Origin: Symbiodinium natans
Lineage: Eukaryota; Sar; Dinophyceae; Suessiales; Symbiodiniaceae
Direction: 5' to 3'
Length of the DNA: 64,000 nucleotides
Assembly (NCBI GenBank): GCA_905221605.1
Contig: CAJNDS010002482.1
Span: forward strand, 199,501 to 263,500
Shown: in pieces, positions 10,801 through 19,051 of the stretch
How the letters are laid out: every line of letters begins with the position of its first letter
Position numbering within the stretch: position 1 is the first letter of the stretch
Notes under the pieces: generated by a model
Database searches by the model: none
The model's input: the letters and a program-made list of their open reading frames with translations, nothing else
What the model was told of the DNA's origin: nothing
Program-made: the position numbers and the translations under genes

Positions 10801-10945
10801 AAACCATGGCGCTTGGTGGAGGTGCACGACTTGGCCGCGGGTGTGCCCGGCTGGGCTTTGGTACAGGGATTGCAAGCTTAGGCAACACATTCTCTGGTGT
10901 GGGCGGTGAAAGGACCAGGCGCGATGTCCTCCTGACCAGGGCTGA
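7898..10945 (-). CDS. Copia reverse transcriptase / RNase H polyprotein part
   Basis: Copies the element RNA into DNA. About 1000 codons: an acidic, low-complexity N-terminal linker; a Ty1/copia-type RVT_2 domain with ARFVARDFK, then LDITDAYL (motif A) and HVDDVFAVG (active-site DD); then RNase H with CDSDWSG, SSGEAEYIAM and FTDSSAARG. After RNase H the protein continues with one hydrophobic segment at about 8520-8590 and a Cys/His-rich tail (RYDCDGLRNAR ... LCVLC), which is not part of standard copia Pol. The frame is +1 relative to the integrase ORF and overlaps it by 68 nt (10878-10945), so it is expressed by +1 frameshifting or the copy carries a 1-nt change. Confidence 0.92.
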   Translation of the reverse strand, partial: SALVRRTSRLVLSPPTPENVLPKLAIPVPKPSRAHPRPSRAPPPSAMVCEDQPRVEQHLGPNPGLGGLGLDPSAPGTPEAMLPELVGVSGEHMPAALPERSSTLPESSPKRQRIMNLVHNDEVVKFEDLGIEDGSESDESVRSLEDEMPQSVPDQSVSSTTGQIPNELWRPFSDHEPMLSAEEQAHVDMIAESFELERLVQMGVLLPLDPASTNLDDFRWLSTKMVKGWRIKAAPEGQGQAFLRRARFVARDFKWMTNMAGSDIFAPASASVLWKLLPAVLVTKQKQGEPWEALALDITDAYLTVPQRVKTVVSVDVGTERKYYQLLRNLPGQRPGAKDWFDSFQEHLSQGLSIEPLIEAPALFRIPAPAESDGGADETGGGLCHVDDVFAVGHSACLDRLEACVRGKYRCTVHRLKGIGQEVEFLKRRHVWLAQGVLGIYPNPKHVTTLATMLGVVSQKPKETPLPVGGTLPLWSKLEPLDQTSSALYRKAIGILLYVAPDLPFAQFAVNTLSSVCGKPNKGAWQCLRHLANYLYNHADYVWSLESCGKGNGYVVRDRDAHVLEVFCDSDWSGNKSTRRSTSAGCLMLNGAPVYSFSRSQACVALSSGEAEYIAMVSGTCDAILIETALRHVMGEPLETHIFTDSSAARGIVSRKGCGRLRHVEGRMLWLQDHICLHRKATLHAIGTTINPADLMTKALSSSRTKFLCHCFGIRSEAEGFDRVGAAEFREHQRQQEVKQFMRVTRRLNQGHGDALKVIALLLQVVSSGATEGHSLSQPLEPHENWYVVTVSVDVRAVITLVVLCATLAFMTRSHQAGLGLRGGCRQAVANLGAWVEDIGSRFLRIVGFATIPENHQPLALVDAHDDSDDGSSDAAAQPDEEPEDLEGAHEPPAAIAPAWMHRELGPDDILQVRREAPVWFAPHRGTRFHMRYDCDGLRNARIVQMTLYGDLQDEHPGRFGLCVLCQAWVRHLAHLGDIPRLITMFTFITVTNQDQGQVHPQLQILPEPEGHDDT

Positions 10946-12776
10946 TCACATCAGCCTCATTGCTTGAGACGTCGCTCCCAGCAATGTCACTCTCCTGATC
11001 CTCTGTCGCCTCAACCTGCTTTGCTTGGACCTGCTTCCTAGAACTGCCAACCTTTCCGTGCTTGTCAGGATTGTCGCGCAAGGCTGCGACAAGCGTGGGG
11101 TCATATGCAGCGGCGGTCCTTCTGATGGACCTGGCCATCACCAGTCGACCTGCAGAGGTGCAAACAATGTGGCAGTCCGAAATGTCACTTTTCCCCAACC
11201 ACAAAGATTTAAACCACCTAGGCTTACCCTTAGTTGCAGACCTTATCCTGGCAAGGACGTACTCCCCATACCGGACAAGCTTCCCGGTGTACGGTGTTTG
11301 ATGCAAACGCTCCCACGCGGTCAATGCCTGCATGACATTGAAACGCTGCAACAACCAGCCGGAATGCCTCCAGCACCAAGCATGCAGTGGATGTAACGTG
11401 CCTATCGTCACACCTGAGTTCTGTTCAAACTCACTCAGCAGGGTCCCAACACGTTGTCTGATCTTCTCGATTGCACCTTCAGCAGTGCATGCCTGATGTT
11501 CGCCGGCAGGTGTGTTCTCAACATGTGTCTGCATCCCTATGCGGCTTCGCAGTGTGCTCACAGCCTCGGCCAAACTATTGCATGACGGTTCTGGGTCACA
11601 CCTCAGAGTGACGGACCGGTGCCCCAGATACGACAGCAAACGTGTGATTTCTAAAGCCATGTAGTTTCTGGCAGCCGTGCCGCCTTTTCTCTCAACTGGC
11701 CACGCTTGCACCCACTTAGTTGCCGAGTCACACACAACCAAACAACAGAGCTTTTCCTTGTCCCCATCTTTGCGCGATGTGTAAGCGAAGTCAAAGGACA
11801 GGGTTGACACAGCTCTGTCATCCCTCTGACGTGTCTCGTGACGATCAGCTTTGGCACGGTATGAAACACAATGCTCGCACCAACCCCTGTACGGGGTGTG
11901 CGTCATTGCATGCTCTTTCTGCTCTGCCTCGCTTGGCAATGCAACCTCAGCTTGCATAGTCGCAGGTCGTTCGGTCATCTCTGCAAGTTGGCTTCTAGCT
12001 TTGTGTGCTGCGATCAGCTGCTGCTGATCAAGATGCGTCCTGATCCTCTTGAGGACTGTGCTTTTGCCCCCAGATTTGCCCAAACCAAGTGCATTAGCGG
12101 CAGACCGCAACGTCGCCAATGTGCACGCCATGCTGAGCGCAACGCCATCAACAACCAACGGCTGACTGGCCTCATCATCGGGTTCATCCCTCAAGGCACT
12201 GTCCACCTGGACCTGCTCACGCGGCTCAGGCTCTACTGCTTCGGCCTGCAGAGGCTCTCCGTCCTCCATTCGCACATTGTCTGACTCGGGCAAATCAGAC
12301 GAACGCTCTGGAAGTGCAGGAGGCTCTCCGGATCCTTCACACACCTTGAGACCAACCTCCTCAGGAGCAACATGCCTCCTTGTGGCGAAAACAAGCACCT
12401 CACGAGCAACATGTCTGTCACCAGGAAGCAACGCACTCAGGTTCTCAATTGACTCAAGTGGCTCACACCACTCAATCACTGACCAAACTTCAGGCATGCC
12501 TGGTTCCTTCACGAGCGTGCTTCTGTATTCGCAACCCTCACGCGGAAGAGCAACTTGCACATCGATGAACCGCTCACTTGAAGTGCGCAACGCAAACACA
12601 TCTGGCATGACCTGGTCAAAGTAGTCGCTGAGAGGACCAAGCGACTCGATCGTGTATTCAACAGCACGCACCTGCTTAGGAGAAGAGCTTGCAAGAGGTT
12701 CGGGGTGCGAGGCGATGGGTCTGCTGGCCGCAGACGCTGCAAGTGTGACTGACGATGCTTCACTCAGAACCCTGAT
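10878..12776 (-). CDS. Copia integrase region (continuous with gag-PR before YR1 insertion)
   Basis: Integrase: a zinc-binding segment with HTPYRGWCEHC, then the catalytic core with SFDFAYTS (first Asp), LRCDPEPSC (second Asp) and AEGAIEKIRQ (Glu), then a C-terminal part. Upstream lies a SAP-like DNA-binding helix pair (ATLRSAANALGLGKSGGKS) preceded by an acidic linker. No start codon is needed: the frame is open up to 12776 and joins in phase with 21933-23885 after removal of the YR element. It ends at a stop at 10878-10880, overlapping the RT frame. Confidence 0.92.
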   Translation of the reverse strand: MRVLSEASSVTLAASAASRPIASHPEPLASSSPKQVRAVEYTIESLGPLSDYFDQVMPDVFALRTSSERFIDVQVALPREGCEYRSTLVKEPGMPEVWSVIEWCEPLESIENLSALLPGDRHVAREVLVFATRRHVAPEEVGLKVCEGSGEPPALPERSSDLPESDNVRMEDGEPLQAEAVEPEPREQVQVDSALRDEPDDEASQPLVVDGVALSMACTLATLRSAANALGLGKSGGKSTVLKRIRTHLDQQQLIAAHKARSQLAEMTERPATMQAEVALPSEAEQKEHAMTHTPYRGWCEHCVSYRAKADRHETRQRDDRAVSTLSFDFAYTSRKDGDKEKLCCLVVCDSATKWVQAWPVERKGGTAARNYMALEITRLLSYLGHRSVTLRCDPEPSCNSLAEAVSTLRSRIGMQTHVENTPAGEHQACTAEGAIEKIRQRVGTLLSEFEQNSGVTIGTLHPLHAWCWRHSGWLLQRFNVMQALTAWERLHQTPYTGKLVRYGEYVLARIRSATKGKPRWFKSLWLGKSDISDCHIVCTSAGRLVMARSIRRTAAAYDPTLVAALRDNPDKHGKVGSSRKQVQAKQVEATEDQESDIAGSDVSSNEADVISPGQEDIAPGPFTAHTRECVA

Positions 12777-13086
12777 TTATTTCTGTTTGCCGTAAATTGC
12801 ATTTGCTTTCAACTGGAGATCAAATGTATATCTTGTTTAGGGAAAATTCAATCTCACTTCATCTCTGGTGAAGTAAGTGAATCAAGAATCTATTTCAAAA
12901 CCGGATGCAAAGCACTAATCAATCAGACTCATTCACAATCACACCTTTTTCATGCCGGTGGCAGATGATCTTGGGGAAAGTTCGAGTAGAACTCCCAGCG
13001 CACCATACCTACGGCATGCGTGCTGCATCCAAATGCTTTGGATACGGGACATGACATCAGGAGATGATCATGCCTCTCACAACCCC
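12777..13086 (-). repeat. YR1 terminal repeat B2
   Basis: About 310 bp, beginning TTATTTCTGTTTGC on the plus strand. Nearly identical to 13374-13684; visible differences are CC/CT in GCCGTAAA and TATATC/TAGATC. It is the outer 3' end of the element. Confidence 0.93.
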
Positions 13087-13102
13087 GGGTGGGCTGGGTG
13101 GG
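13087..13102 (+). other. G-quadruplex motif between YR1 terminal repeats
   Basis: GGGTGGGCTGGGTGGG: four G3 runs with loops of 1, 2 and 1 nt, lying exactly between B2 and A2. A related G-rich string, GGAGTGGGTGGGCGGG, precedes A2 of YR2 (28214-28229). Confidence 0.8.
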
Positions 13103-13373
13103 AGACAAAAATTTTTCTGTGCACCTTACTCGAACCGAGGTGCTGCAGATATCACATGTTGTTTCACAAAACATGACATCTGATTCAAGAAAATGGGCTC
13201 GTGCTTCACTTGCCATTTTAAATGTCATGATGCGTGCATGTGTGTGCATCACAAATGGACACGTCCCGTTTTAAAACAAAACACCGCAAACGCAACCAGA
13301 AATTTTTCCCCAAGAAAAATTTCGTGATACAGCCACAGAAATAATGCCTTGTCCATCGCGATGGAAGGCCGTC
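13103..13373 (-). repeat. YR1 terminal repeat A2
   Basis: 271 bp, starts AGACAAAAATTTTTCTGTG. Matches A1 at 21661-21932 except for one substitution and one 1-bp indel that I can see. Confidence 0.93.
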
Positions 13374-13684
13374 TTATTTCTGTTTGCTGTAAATTGCATT
13401 TGCTTTCAACTGGAGATCAAATGTAGATCTTGTTTAGGGAAAATTCAATCTCACTTCATCTCTGGTGAAGTAAGTGAATCAAGAATCTATTTCAAAACCG
13501 GATGCAAAGCACTAATCAATCAGACTCATTCACAATCACACCTTTTTCATGCCGGTGGCAGATGATCTTGGGGAAAGTTCGAGTAGAACTCCCAGCGCAC
13601 CATACCTACGGCATGCGTGCTGCATCCAAATGCTTTGGATACGGGACATGACATCAGGAGATGATCATGCCTCTCACAACCCCC
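13374..13684 (-). repeat. YR1 terminal repeat B1
   Basis: Inner copy of the B repeat. It abuts A2 directly with no spacer, and overlaps the stop region of the RT-RNase H ORF. Confidence 0.93.
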
Positions 13685-16322
13685 AAGACTCAAAGGCGTG
13701 ATCAACGAGTGTATCAAGATCGATCGTGAATTCTTTGCCCAGCTCCGGATCTTTAGAGCCGCGTGAGGGGGCATCTGCCACGTTTGAGCAGGTGTTCACG
13801 CGTTCAAACCAGATGTTAAGCCCAAGCTCGTCACACAGCACATGAACATGCTGAGCAATCGCTTCTCCATACTTGTTGCTTGAAATTCCGGCAACCATAC
13901 AGGCCAGGGCACCCTCGTTGTCAGTAAACACAACAAGGTTGGTACTGCGAATGAGCGGAGCCCACAACCTGAGTCCGACAAGGATGGCTAAGCATTCGTA
14001 CTCGAAAATGGGGTTGCCGCTCTCAGGATTCATGCGACGTCTCACATGCTCAGACGCGCGTTCACTGAAAAAGCCCATCTTCGAACCCACTTCATTAACA
14101 AGAACACCTCCCAAGCCTACGTTATCACCCTCACAAGAGGCATCGACATAAAGATGCATGGTAGTCAAGATGTTGGCGCAGATCACCCTGGGCGGTGAAA
14201 AGTTGACTCGATCGCGCAACCTTAGCAGGGCTACCCTGGTGCACTCATCCAGGTGTCCTCCTCCTCGAAGCACAAACCGCGACAGTTGTTTGTAGGCTGT
14301 TCCAGCAACCTTTCCAGCTATCTGGTTTTCAGCAAACTGGAGTCGGCCCCTGATGCGTTCGCCATCCTTTTGCGTGAGGTAACCAGACGACAGGATGTCG
14401 GACAAGGCCTCGAAGATCTCGTCTCGCCTCGACTCCGTATTACACAGAGTGATACGTCCGAGACGGGACTCAGACAAGTCGAACTTCAACCCCAACACTT
14501 TTGCACAGGAGTCGAACACAGACTCTTTGTCTTCGGCGACATCCCACCCCAACAAGCGGAATACTAGGCAAACACCAATGTCGAAGAGGCGGGCCAGAGG
14601 GGCCAGCTCCACACCCACAAAGTCGTCAAAAAAAACGTTGATTTGGCACAAGAACAACACTACAAGGACTTTCCATATCCCTAGTGACACCCGGCAAAAT
14701 GCGTGCACACTGTGCCGTGATCCAAACGGAAGAACCTTTTGTCGGAAAATTCGGGGACATTTCCCTTTTGGGTCGTAGACGCACAAGAAACTGTCCTCTA
14801 GTGCCTCCAGGGATAGCGGAAGGTTTTTGTAGGCCTTGTGAAGGTCCCATGACTTCAAGAGAAGTTGATGCAACCTGCACTTCGCATCGGCCCTCAGTCG
14901 ACGGGCCAAACCTGATGCTATGCAGTCGGCGGTGTGCACGGTGATTGTGTCGTACGATGAAGAGGTGGCATTCAAACCACTTTCAAGGTAGTTATCGATG
15001 GGCCGTGTTTTGTTATTCTGCACAACGCCAAAGCGCCTGGTCAACAAAGAGCTGGCCCCCAGGTCGCTCTCTTTCAGCGGCCCGTCCAGCCACCCCCGCT
15101 CCACCTCGTCCAAGGTGACTCGGTAAGTCTCATCGACCGCCATGGTGGCAGCTGTACGCTTAGCGCGGAACTCAGGACAGTAGGGGATCGGGCCTCCTAA
15201 AGCAAAACCCTTAGACATATCCGCAACCAACGACGGATCATTGTGGCCGGCAGCCTCAATCATCTCGCCGAAAAGAAGCAGCCTTTTCTTGCCCAAGGTT
15301 TTCGCACAGTGCTTGGGCAGTGTCTCCTTATACACACGTTCTTGCTCGTCGAGCTCTGCGGCTCGCCCTAGCCACTGACGTAAAGCTTCAGTCCTACTGG
15401 CACCAACGGCGTGCATGCCCTCCGACGCCAAGAAGTCAATAGTTTGCTGCAACTCAGGTGGAACTCCCGAGCTCATAAGACGTGGGTGCTTAGCCTCAAG
15501 CGCTTGCTTGATGAATTCATCGCACGTCCACGGTACTCCAACCCACGTCCTAAACCTATCGGGAACCCTACCTAATGGGGGGGAGCCTTCCTCGGGCCCT
15601 GCCGGTGAGGAGGCTTGGTGTCTTGGTTGTTCGGGTAAAGCAAACCCCACACACTGCAGCTCAGCCGTTTGGTCTGCAGTCAAGCGATCTGTGTGATTGG
15701 TGGTGTAGGCAACAAGTATGTCACGTGTTGCCCCATGCCTGGGCATTGCACAGTGCTTATGGTGGGGGTTAAACAGGATCCGGTTGGACTCGAACTTCAG
15801 CTCACAGCCCATCAAGTCAGGCACGTTCGGATCTGGGCAGGGCACGTCCCCAAGCTCATTGTGTATCCAAATTCCACCCTCGAAAGATGAAAGTTTTAAA
15901 ACACAGTTAGGGAAACCTTGGGCATTGTTTTTGTCAACATGAACCCCTCCTTGAAGGTTTCGTCCAAGCATGATGGCTGAGAACGGATGCCCTGGTGCAT
16001 GCTGTTTTACGAACTGACACAGCATATTACTGACAGCCGGGTTGAGCCGCAGGTTAGCCCTGACCCCGGTAACCCCTCCCTGTGCATAGGCCCCTGTGGA
16101 CCACGAAAACTCATCATCCAGGCCAGCACCTCTGGCCAAGCGATCCGACTTCAAGAGCTGGAACAGCTGAATTACATCATCAGCCAAGATAGTTTTCTGT
16201 TGAAGGCACACAGAGGCGAACTGCTCGACGGGGCAGTTCGGGTTTCCTGGATTCCTACTGCTTGGCTGGGATGAAGGTCCAGAACGCGGCGTCTCCCCAC
16301 CCCCAAGTGCAACACGACGCAA
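13674..16322 (-). CDS. YR1 fused 2OG-Fe(II)-dioxygenase-like / reverse transcriptase / RNase H
   Basis: About 882 codons. Residues 110-210 resemble a 2-oxoglutarate/Fe(II) oxygenase double-stranded beta-helix: HVDKN (H128, D130), then FEGGIWIH, then a distal His cluster and Gly/Arg in HKHCAMPRHGATR (H190, R200) followed by DILVAYT. After a linker comes RT with TRPIDNYLES (template-grip region), DLHKAYKNLPLS (motif A) and NVFFDDFVG (active site), then RNase H with LYVDASCEGD, YECLAIL, VFTDNEGAL and NVADAPSR. DIRS-type RT/RNase H pairs have this layout. The oxygenase domain is absent from the YR2 counterpart. The upstream frame is disturbed: between this ORF and the methyltransferase two compensating shifts (near 16500 and 16330) are needed. 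The oxygenase substrate is unknown; nucleic acid is an inference. Confidence 0.85.
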   Translation of the reverse strand: MRRVALGGGETPRSGPSSQPSSRNPGNPNCPVEQFASVCLQQKTILADDVIQLFQLLKSDRLARGAGLDDEFSWSTGAYAQGGVTGVRANLRLNPAVSNMLCQFVKQHAPGHPFSAIMLGRNLQGGVHVDKNNAQGFPNCVLKLSSFEGGIWIHNELGDVPCPDPNVPDLMGCELKFESNRILFNPHHKHCAMPRHGATRDILVAYTTNHTDRLTADQTAELQCVGFALPEQPRHQASSPAGPEEGSPPLGRVPDRFRTWVGVPWTCDEFIKQALEAKHPRLMSSGVPPELQQTIDFLASEGMHAVGASRTEALRQWLGRAAELDEQERVYKETLPKHCAKTLGKKRLLLFGEMIEAAGHNDPSLVADMSKGFALGGPIPYCPEFRAKRTAATMAVDETYRVTLDEVERGWLDGPLKESDLGASSLLTRRFGVVQNNKTRPIDNYLESGLNATSSSYDTITVHTADCIASGLARRLRADAKCRLHQLLLKSWDLHKAYKNLPLSLEALEDSFLCVYDPKGKCPRIFRQKVLPFGSRHSVHAFCRVSLGIWKVLVVLFLCQINVFFDDFVGVELAPLARLFDIGVCLVFRLLGWDVAEDKESVFDSCAKVLGLKFDLSESRLGRITLCNTESRRDEIFEALSDILSSGYLTQKDGERIRGRLQFAENQIAGKVAGTAYKQLSRFVLRGGGHLDECTRVALLRLRDRVNFSPPRVICANILTTMHLYVDASCEGDNVGLGGVLVNEVGSKMGFFSERASEHVRRRMNPESGNPIFEYECLAILVGLRLWAPLIRSTNLVVFTDNEGALACMVAGISSNKYGEAIAQHVHVLCDELGLNIWFERVNTCSNVADAPSRGSKDPELGKEFTIDLDTLVDHAFESWGL

Positions 16323-16448
16323 TATACGAGAACCGTGGGCAGTTCCGGCAAGGGCGGGTCACACGAGGCTGAGGGCGGAACAGGCACGGCCACAGGCAGC
16401 TTGGCTGAAGCAGGCAAGAAGTCATGGTCAGATGTCACAACGACCACA

Positions 16449-17279
16449 TCACGGAACTCCGCAACCATAGGAGACCGCCTTGCACAACCCAAGCGGGTAA
16501 GCGGTCTCCTCACTAGTAGCATAGCGGAACTTAGACACACGACCCCAAGGCAGATGCTTATGTGAGGCAGACTCGCCAGGGCACGTCAGGTTGAGTTGGT
16601 CGAAGGCCGGCACGTTGTGCACCCACAACGTATGCTTGGGGCGGTTGCCCCCGTAGCAACAATGGTCAAACACAGCTTCCCGCAAGGACAAACCGGAAGT
16701 GCCCTGACGCCACGCAGTGGTCTGCCACATGAAAGAATTCAGGGGATTCTCGCAGCTGACAAGCTTGCCGGCAAGAACCGCCCGTTTCAGGGCTGCAGCG
16801 GTCACGCCATAGAGGCGGTTGGCCGCAGCCACGCGTTGAGCCAAACGGTCAGGAAGATCAGGAAGGCCATCAGGAAAGGTATCATCCCGACACGGTTCGG
16901 GGTCGTGACCGGTCTCTTGGATCAGGCGAGCACGGGAGCTCGTGCCACACGGTGGTGCAAAATGCACATAAAGACAAAAAGGGTTGTCGATCATGTCATG
17001 CAAAAGCTGTACATCAAAATCACGAGTGAGATCAAGTTTGACCATGGGACAAGGGCAATGCCTGGGGATCCGATGATCGACGCCACAGGAATCTTGCAGG
17101 CCTATGGCACGAAGTGCCACAGTGAGACGAGCGCTGCCCGCAAACACTTCAAGAGCATGGAAAACAGTCAGCTGCTTGCTACCGCCAGGGTGAGCTGCAC
17201 TTTCTGAAGGGGGAACATCAGGCCGGGCAGGTAACACCTCCACCGGCAACAAGCCAGCAGGCACAGCAGCCTCTTCCAC
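16449..17279 (-). CDS. YR1 cytosine-C5-methyltransferase-like protein
   Basis: Rossmann-type methyltransferase. SAM-binding motif I ALEVFAGSARL (residues 42-52), acidic residues at 68 and 83, motif IV HFAPPCGTSSRAR with a Cys (C111) in the place of the C5-MTase Pro-Cys nucleophile, and motif VI SCENPLNSFMW (E177, N178, P179; ENP rather than ENV). Motif order I-IV-VI is that of C5 DNA methyltransferases, but no clear target-recognition domain or motifs VIII-X are visible, so base and specificity are unproven. The frame is continuous with the Gag zinc finger, separated only by a TGA at 17331-17333. The stop at 16449 is followed in the +1 frame by sequence that looks like continued coding. Confidence 0.8.
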   Translation of the reverse strand: MEEAAVPAGLLPVEVLPARPDVPPSESAAHPGGSKQLTVFHALEVFAGSARLTVALRAIGLQDSCGVDHRIPRHCPCPMVKLDLTRDFDVQLLHDMIDNPFCLYVHFAPPCGTSSRARLIQETGHDPEPCRDDTFPDGLPDLPDRLAQRVAAANRLYGVTAAALKRAVLAGKLVSCENPLNSFMWQTTAWRQGTSGLSLREAVFDHCCYGGNRPKHTLWVHNVPAFDQLNLTCPGESASHKHLPWGRVSKFRYATSEETAYPLGLCKAVSYGCGVP

Positions 17280-17330
17280 AGGGGCCGCAGGCTGATGGTG
17301 GGAACATGAAGTGATTGCGGGCTCCGCCAG

Positions 17331-18561
17331 TCAAGCAGGTTTCTTGGGGCACACATGTGCCCCATGCATACCTCCACACCGCATGCAAACGTGCAAGCCC
17401 TTGCTGCAAGTTTGTCCAGCTTTGGCGCCGGGACAGCCTGCGGCCATGTTAAAACCCCAGCAGCGCCGTTTCCCGGTTCGTGTCCATGATGAGAGGCCTC
17501 GCAGCTCAGAAGGCAGGTTGGCGGGCTCAGTAGGGGTTTGCTTGTCCTTCCCTTTCGGGGTCTCTTGGCTGGGGGCCCCTCAGGGGGGTCAGGGACGCCC
17601 GGGGGGCGGGCGCAGGATGCTTGCCCGAAGAGTCAGGAAGCGGCAAAAGATGAAAGACCACGCGTGGGTCCTTCTGCAAATCAGCCCAGAGGCTATCCAA
17701 CGGCAATTCACCTGTAGCCTTGCGACGCACCCCGGCTGGGGTTAACTCGGACAAACGGACCCAGGCAGCTCTATCAGCGTGAAGGAGTTGCTGAACAGTG
17801 GGGCTGCGGTATCCCGCCAGGACAGGCTGCTGCAGGTGGTTCCTAAGAAAGGAGTTCCACTCTTGCACGCGAGCATACGTGCTAAGTCCAACAAGGTCCA
17901 TGGCCAACGCGCGACGGTGCAGGGCCTGGAACAGATCAAGGGCATGCGTCACGTCGCAATGCTGCTCTGCAGCGCGGTCCTTGATAAGGAGCACGGAAGA
18001 GGAAGATCCCGGGGCTGCGACATCAAGTTCCTTGCGGGGCTTGTCCATACGCAGTTCCGCCTGCCGGCAGGTAAACTTCGAAGGCTGAAGATACGAGACA
18101 CAGTTGTCAGAGATCAGCTTCAGGCAAAGGTCATAGCTTGCATGCGAGCACTCGTTGACACCAGACAAGTCAACACCTGCAAGGCGGGCAGCTTGCTTCT
18201 GCAGGCGATCACGCCGTTCTGCTGGAGGCAATTCTTTTGGCTGCTCTTCTTTATTCTCAACTAGGCACTTGGTCTCATTGACAACCAACGTTTGTGCTTC
18301 GAAGACTAACCGGCGTACCGCGGCGACGGTACCAAGAGAGGGATCGGCACCTCCTGCACCCCCGGCTGCAGCGACTGGAGCAACTAAGGCCTTGAGTTTT
18401 TCGTCACTGGGGGACTCCCCGGGATGACCAGGAGCGAACGCCAGTTTGGCCAAAGTGTCGACGCCCTGGTCAAGCAGCCGTTGCAATGCATCATCTGGCA
18501 ACCCCACCTTAGCGGCACGCTCTTTCAAAACTGCAGTAGATTCAGTCAACAAGGCAGACAT
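17331..18561 (-). CDS. YR1 Gag-like protein with CCCH zinc finger
   Basis: ATG at 18561. Helical N-terminal region with Ala/Leu/Glu-rich segments, no MHR recognised, homologous along its length to the YR2 Gag. The first frame stops at 17527. The adjacent +1 frame carries the C-terminal finger, CWGFNMAAGCPG...CSKGLHVC followed by a second Cys/His set, ending TGA at 17331-17333. A 1-nt shift near 17530-17620, a G/C homopolymer stretch, separates them. YR2 has body and finger in one frame, so the shift is a lesion, a sequencing error or a programmed shift. The presumed role is RNA packaging and particle formation. Confidence 0.75.
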
Positions 18562-19051
18562 GGCGCACAGGATCTTAGGGCAAGCGAAAACTGGACCTAA
18601 CAACACCTGCACATAGGTGCTATGGCAAACTGTGTAGACTGTGGCCAAAGAAGCTGCAAAGGTCCTAAGCACCTGCCATTAGAGCTTCCGAAAACGAGGT
18701 CAGTAATCGCAAACACGATCTGCAAACATGATGTCAAATCATCTCGTAGAATGCACCTTCTACAAACCCTGCAGCCGTGATCGAACCACGAGCTACATTC
18801 CTTGAAGACTGAGCGCAGCAGGTTGACACATCGTATTGTCGAGTTGCAGTTTGCTACAGAGAGCCAACTGAAGACAACAGGCATGTGAGCAGTGGCTGCT
18901 GGAACAGTCAAGCTTCATCCTTTCAGGAAAGACAGCAGCTGGAACTCCGTGGTACCCAGATATACTGCCGGTGCCATGACCGGCAGTAAGGATGTTGCCG
19001 CGAACATCCGCAAATGCTTCCACGAGCCGCACGCAAGCTTTTCACATCGCC

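Noticed and set aside
12777-13684. Simple tandem duplication or LTR pair at 12.8-13.7 kb
   Set aside because: The A-B-A order locally plus a distant B fits split direct repeats exactly; ordinary LTRs would not leave one half 8 kb away.
16449-17279. Bacterial restriction-modification methyltransferase from contamination
   Set aside because: It is embedded between Gag and RT of a eukaryotic retroelement and has a close counterpart fused to RT in YR2.
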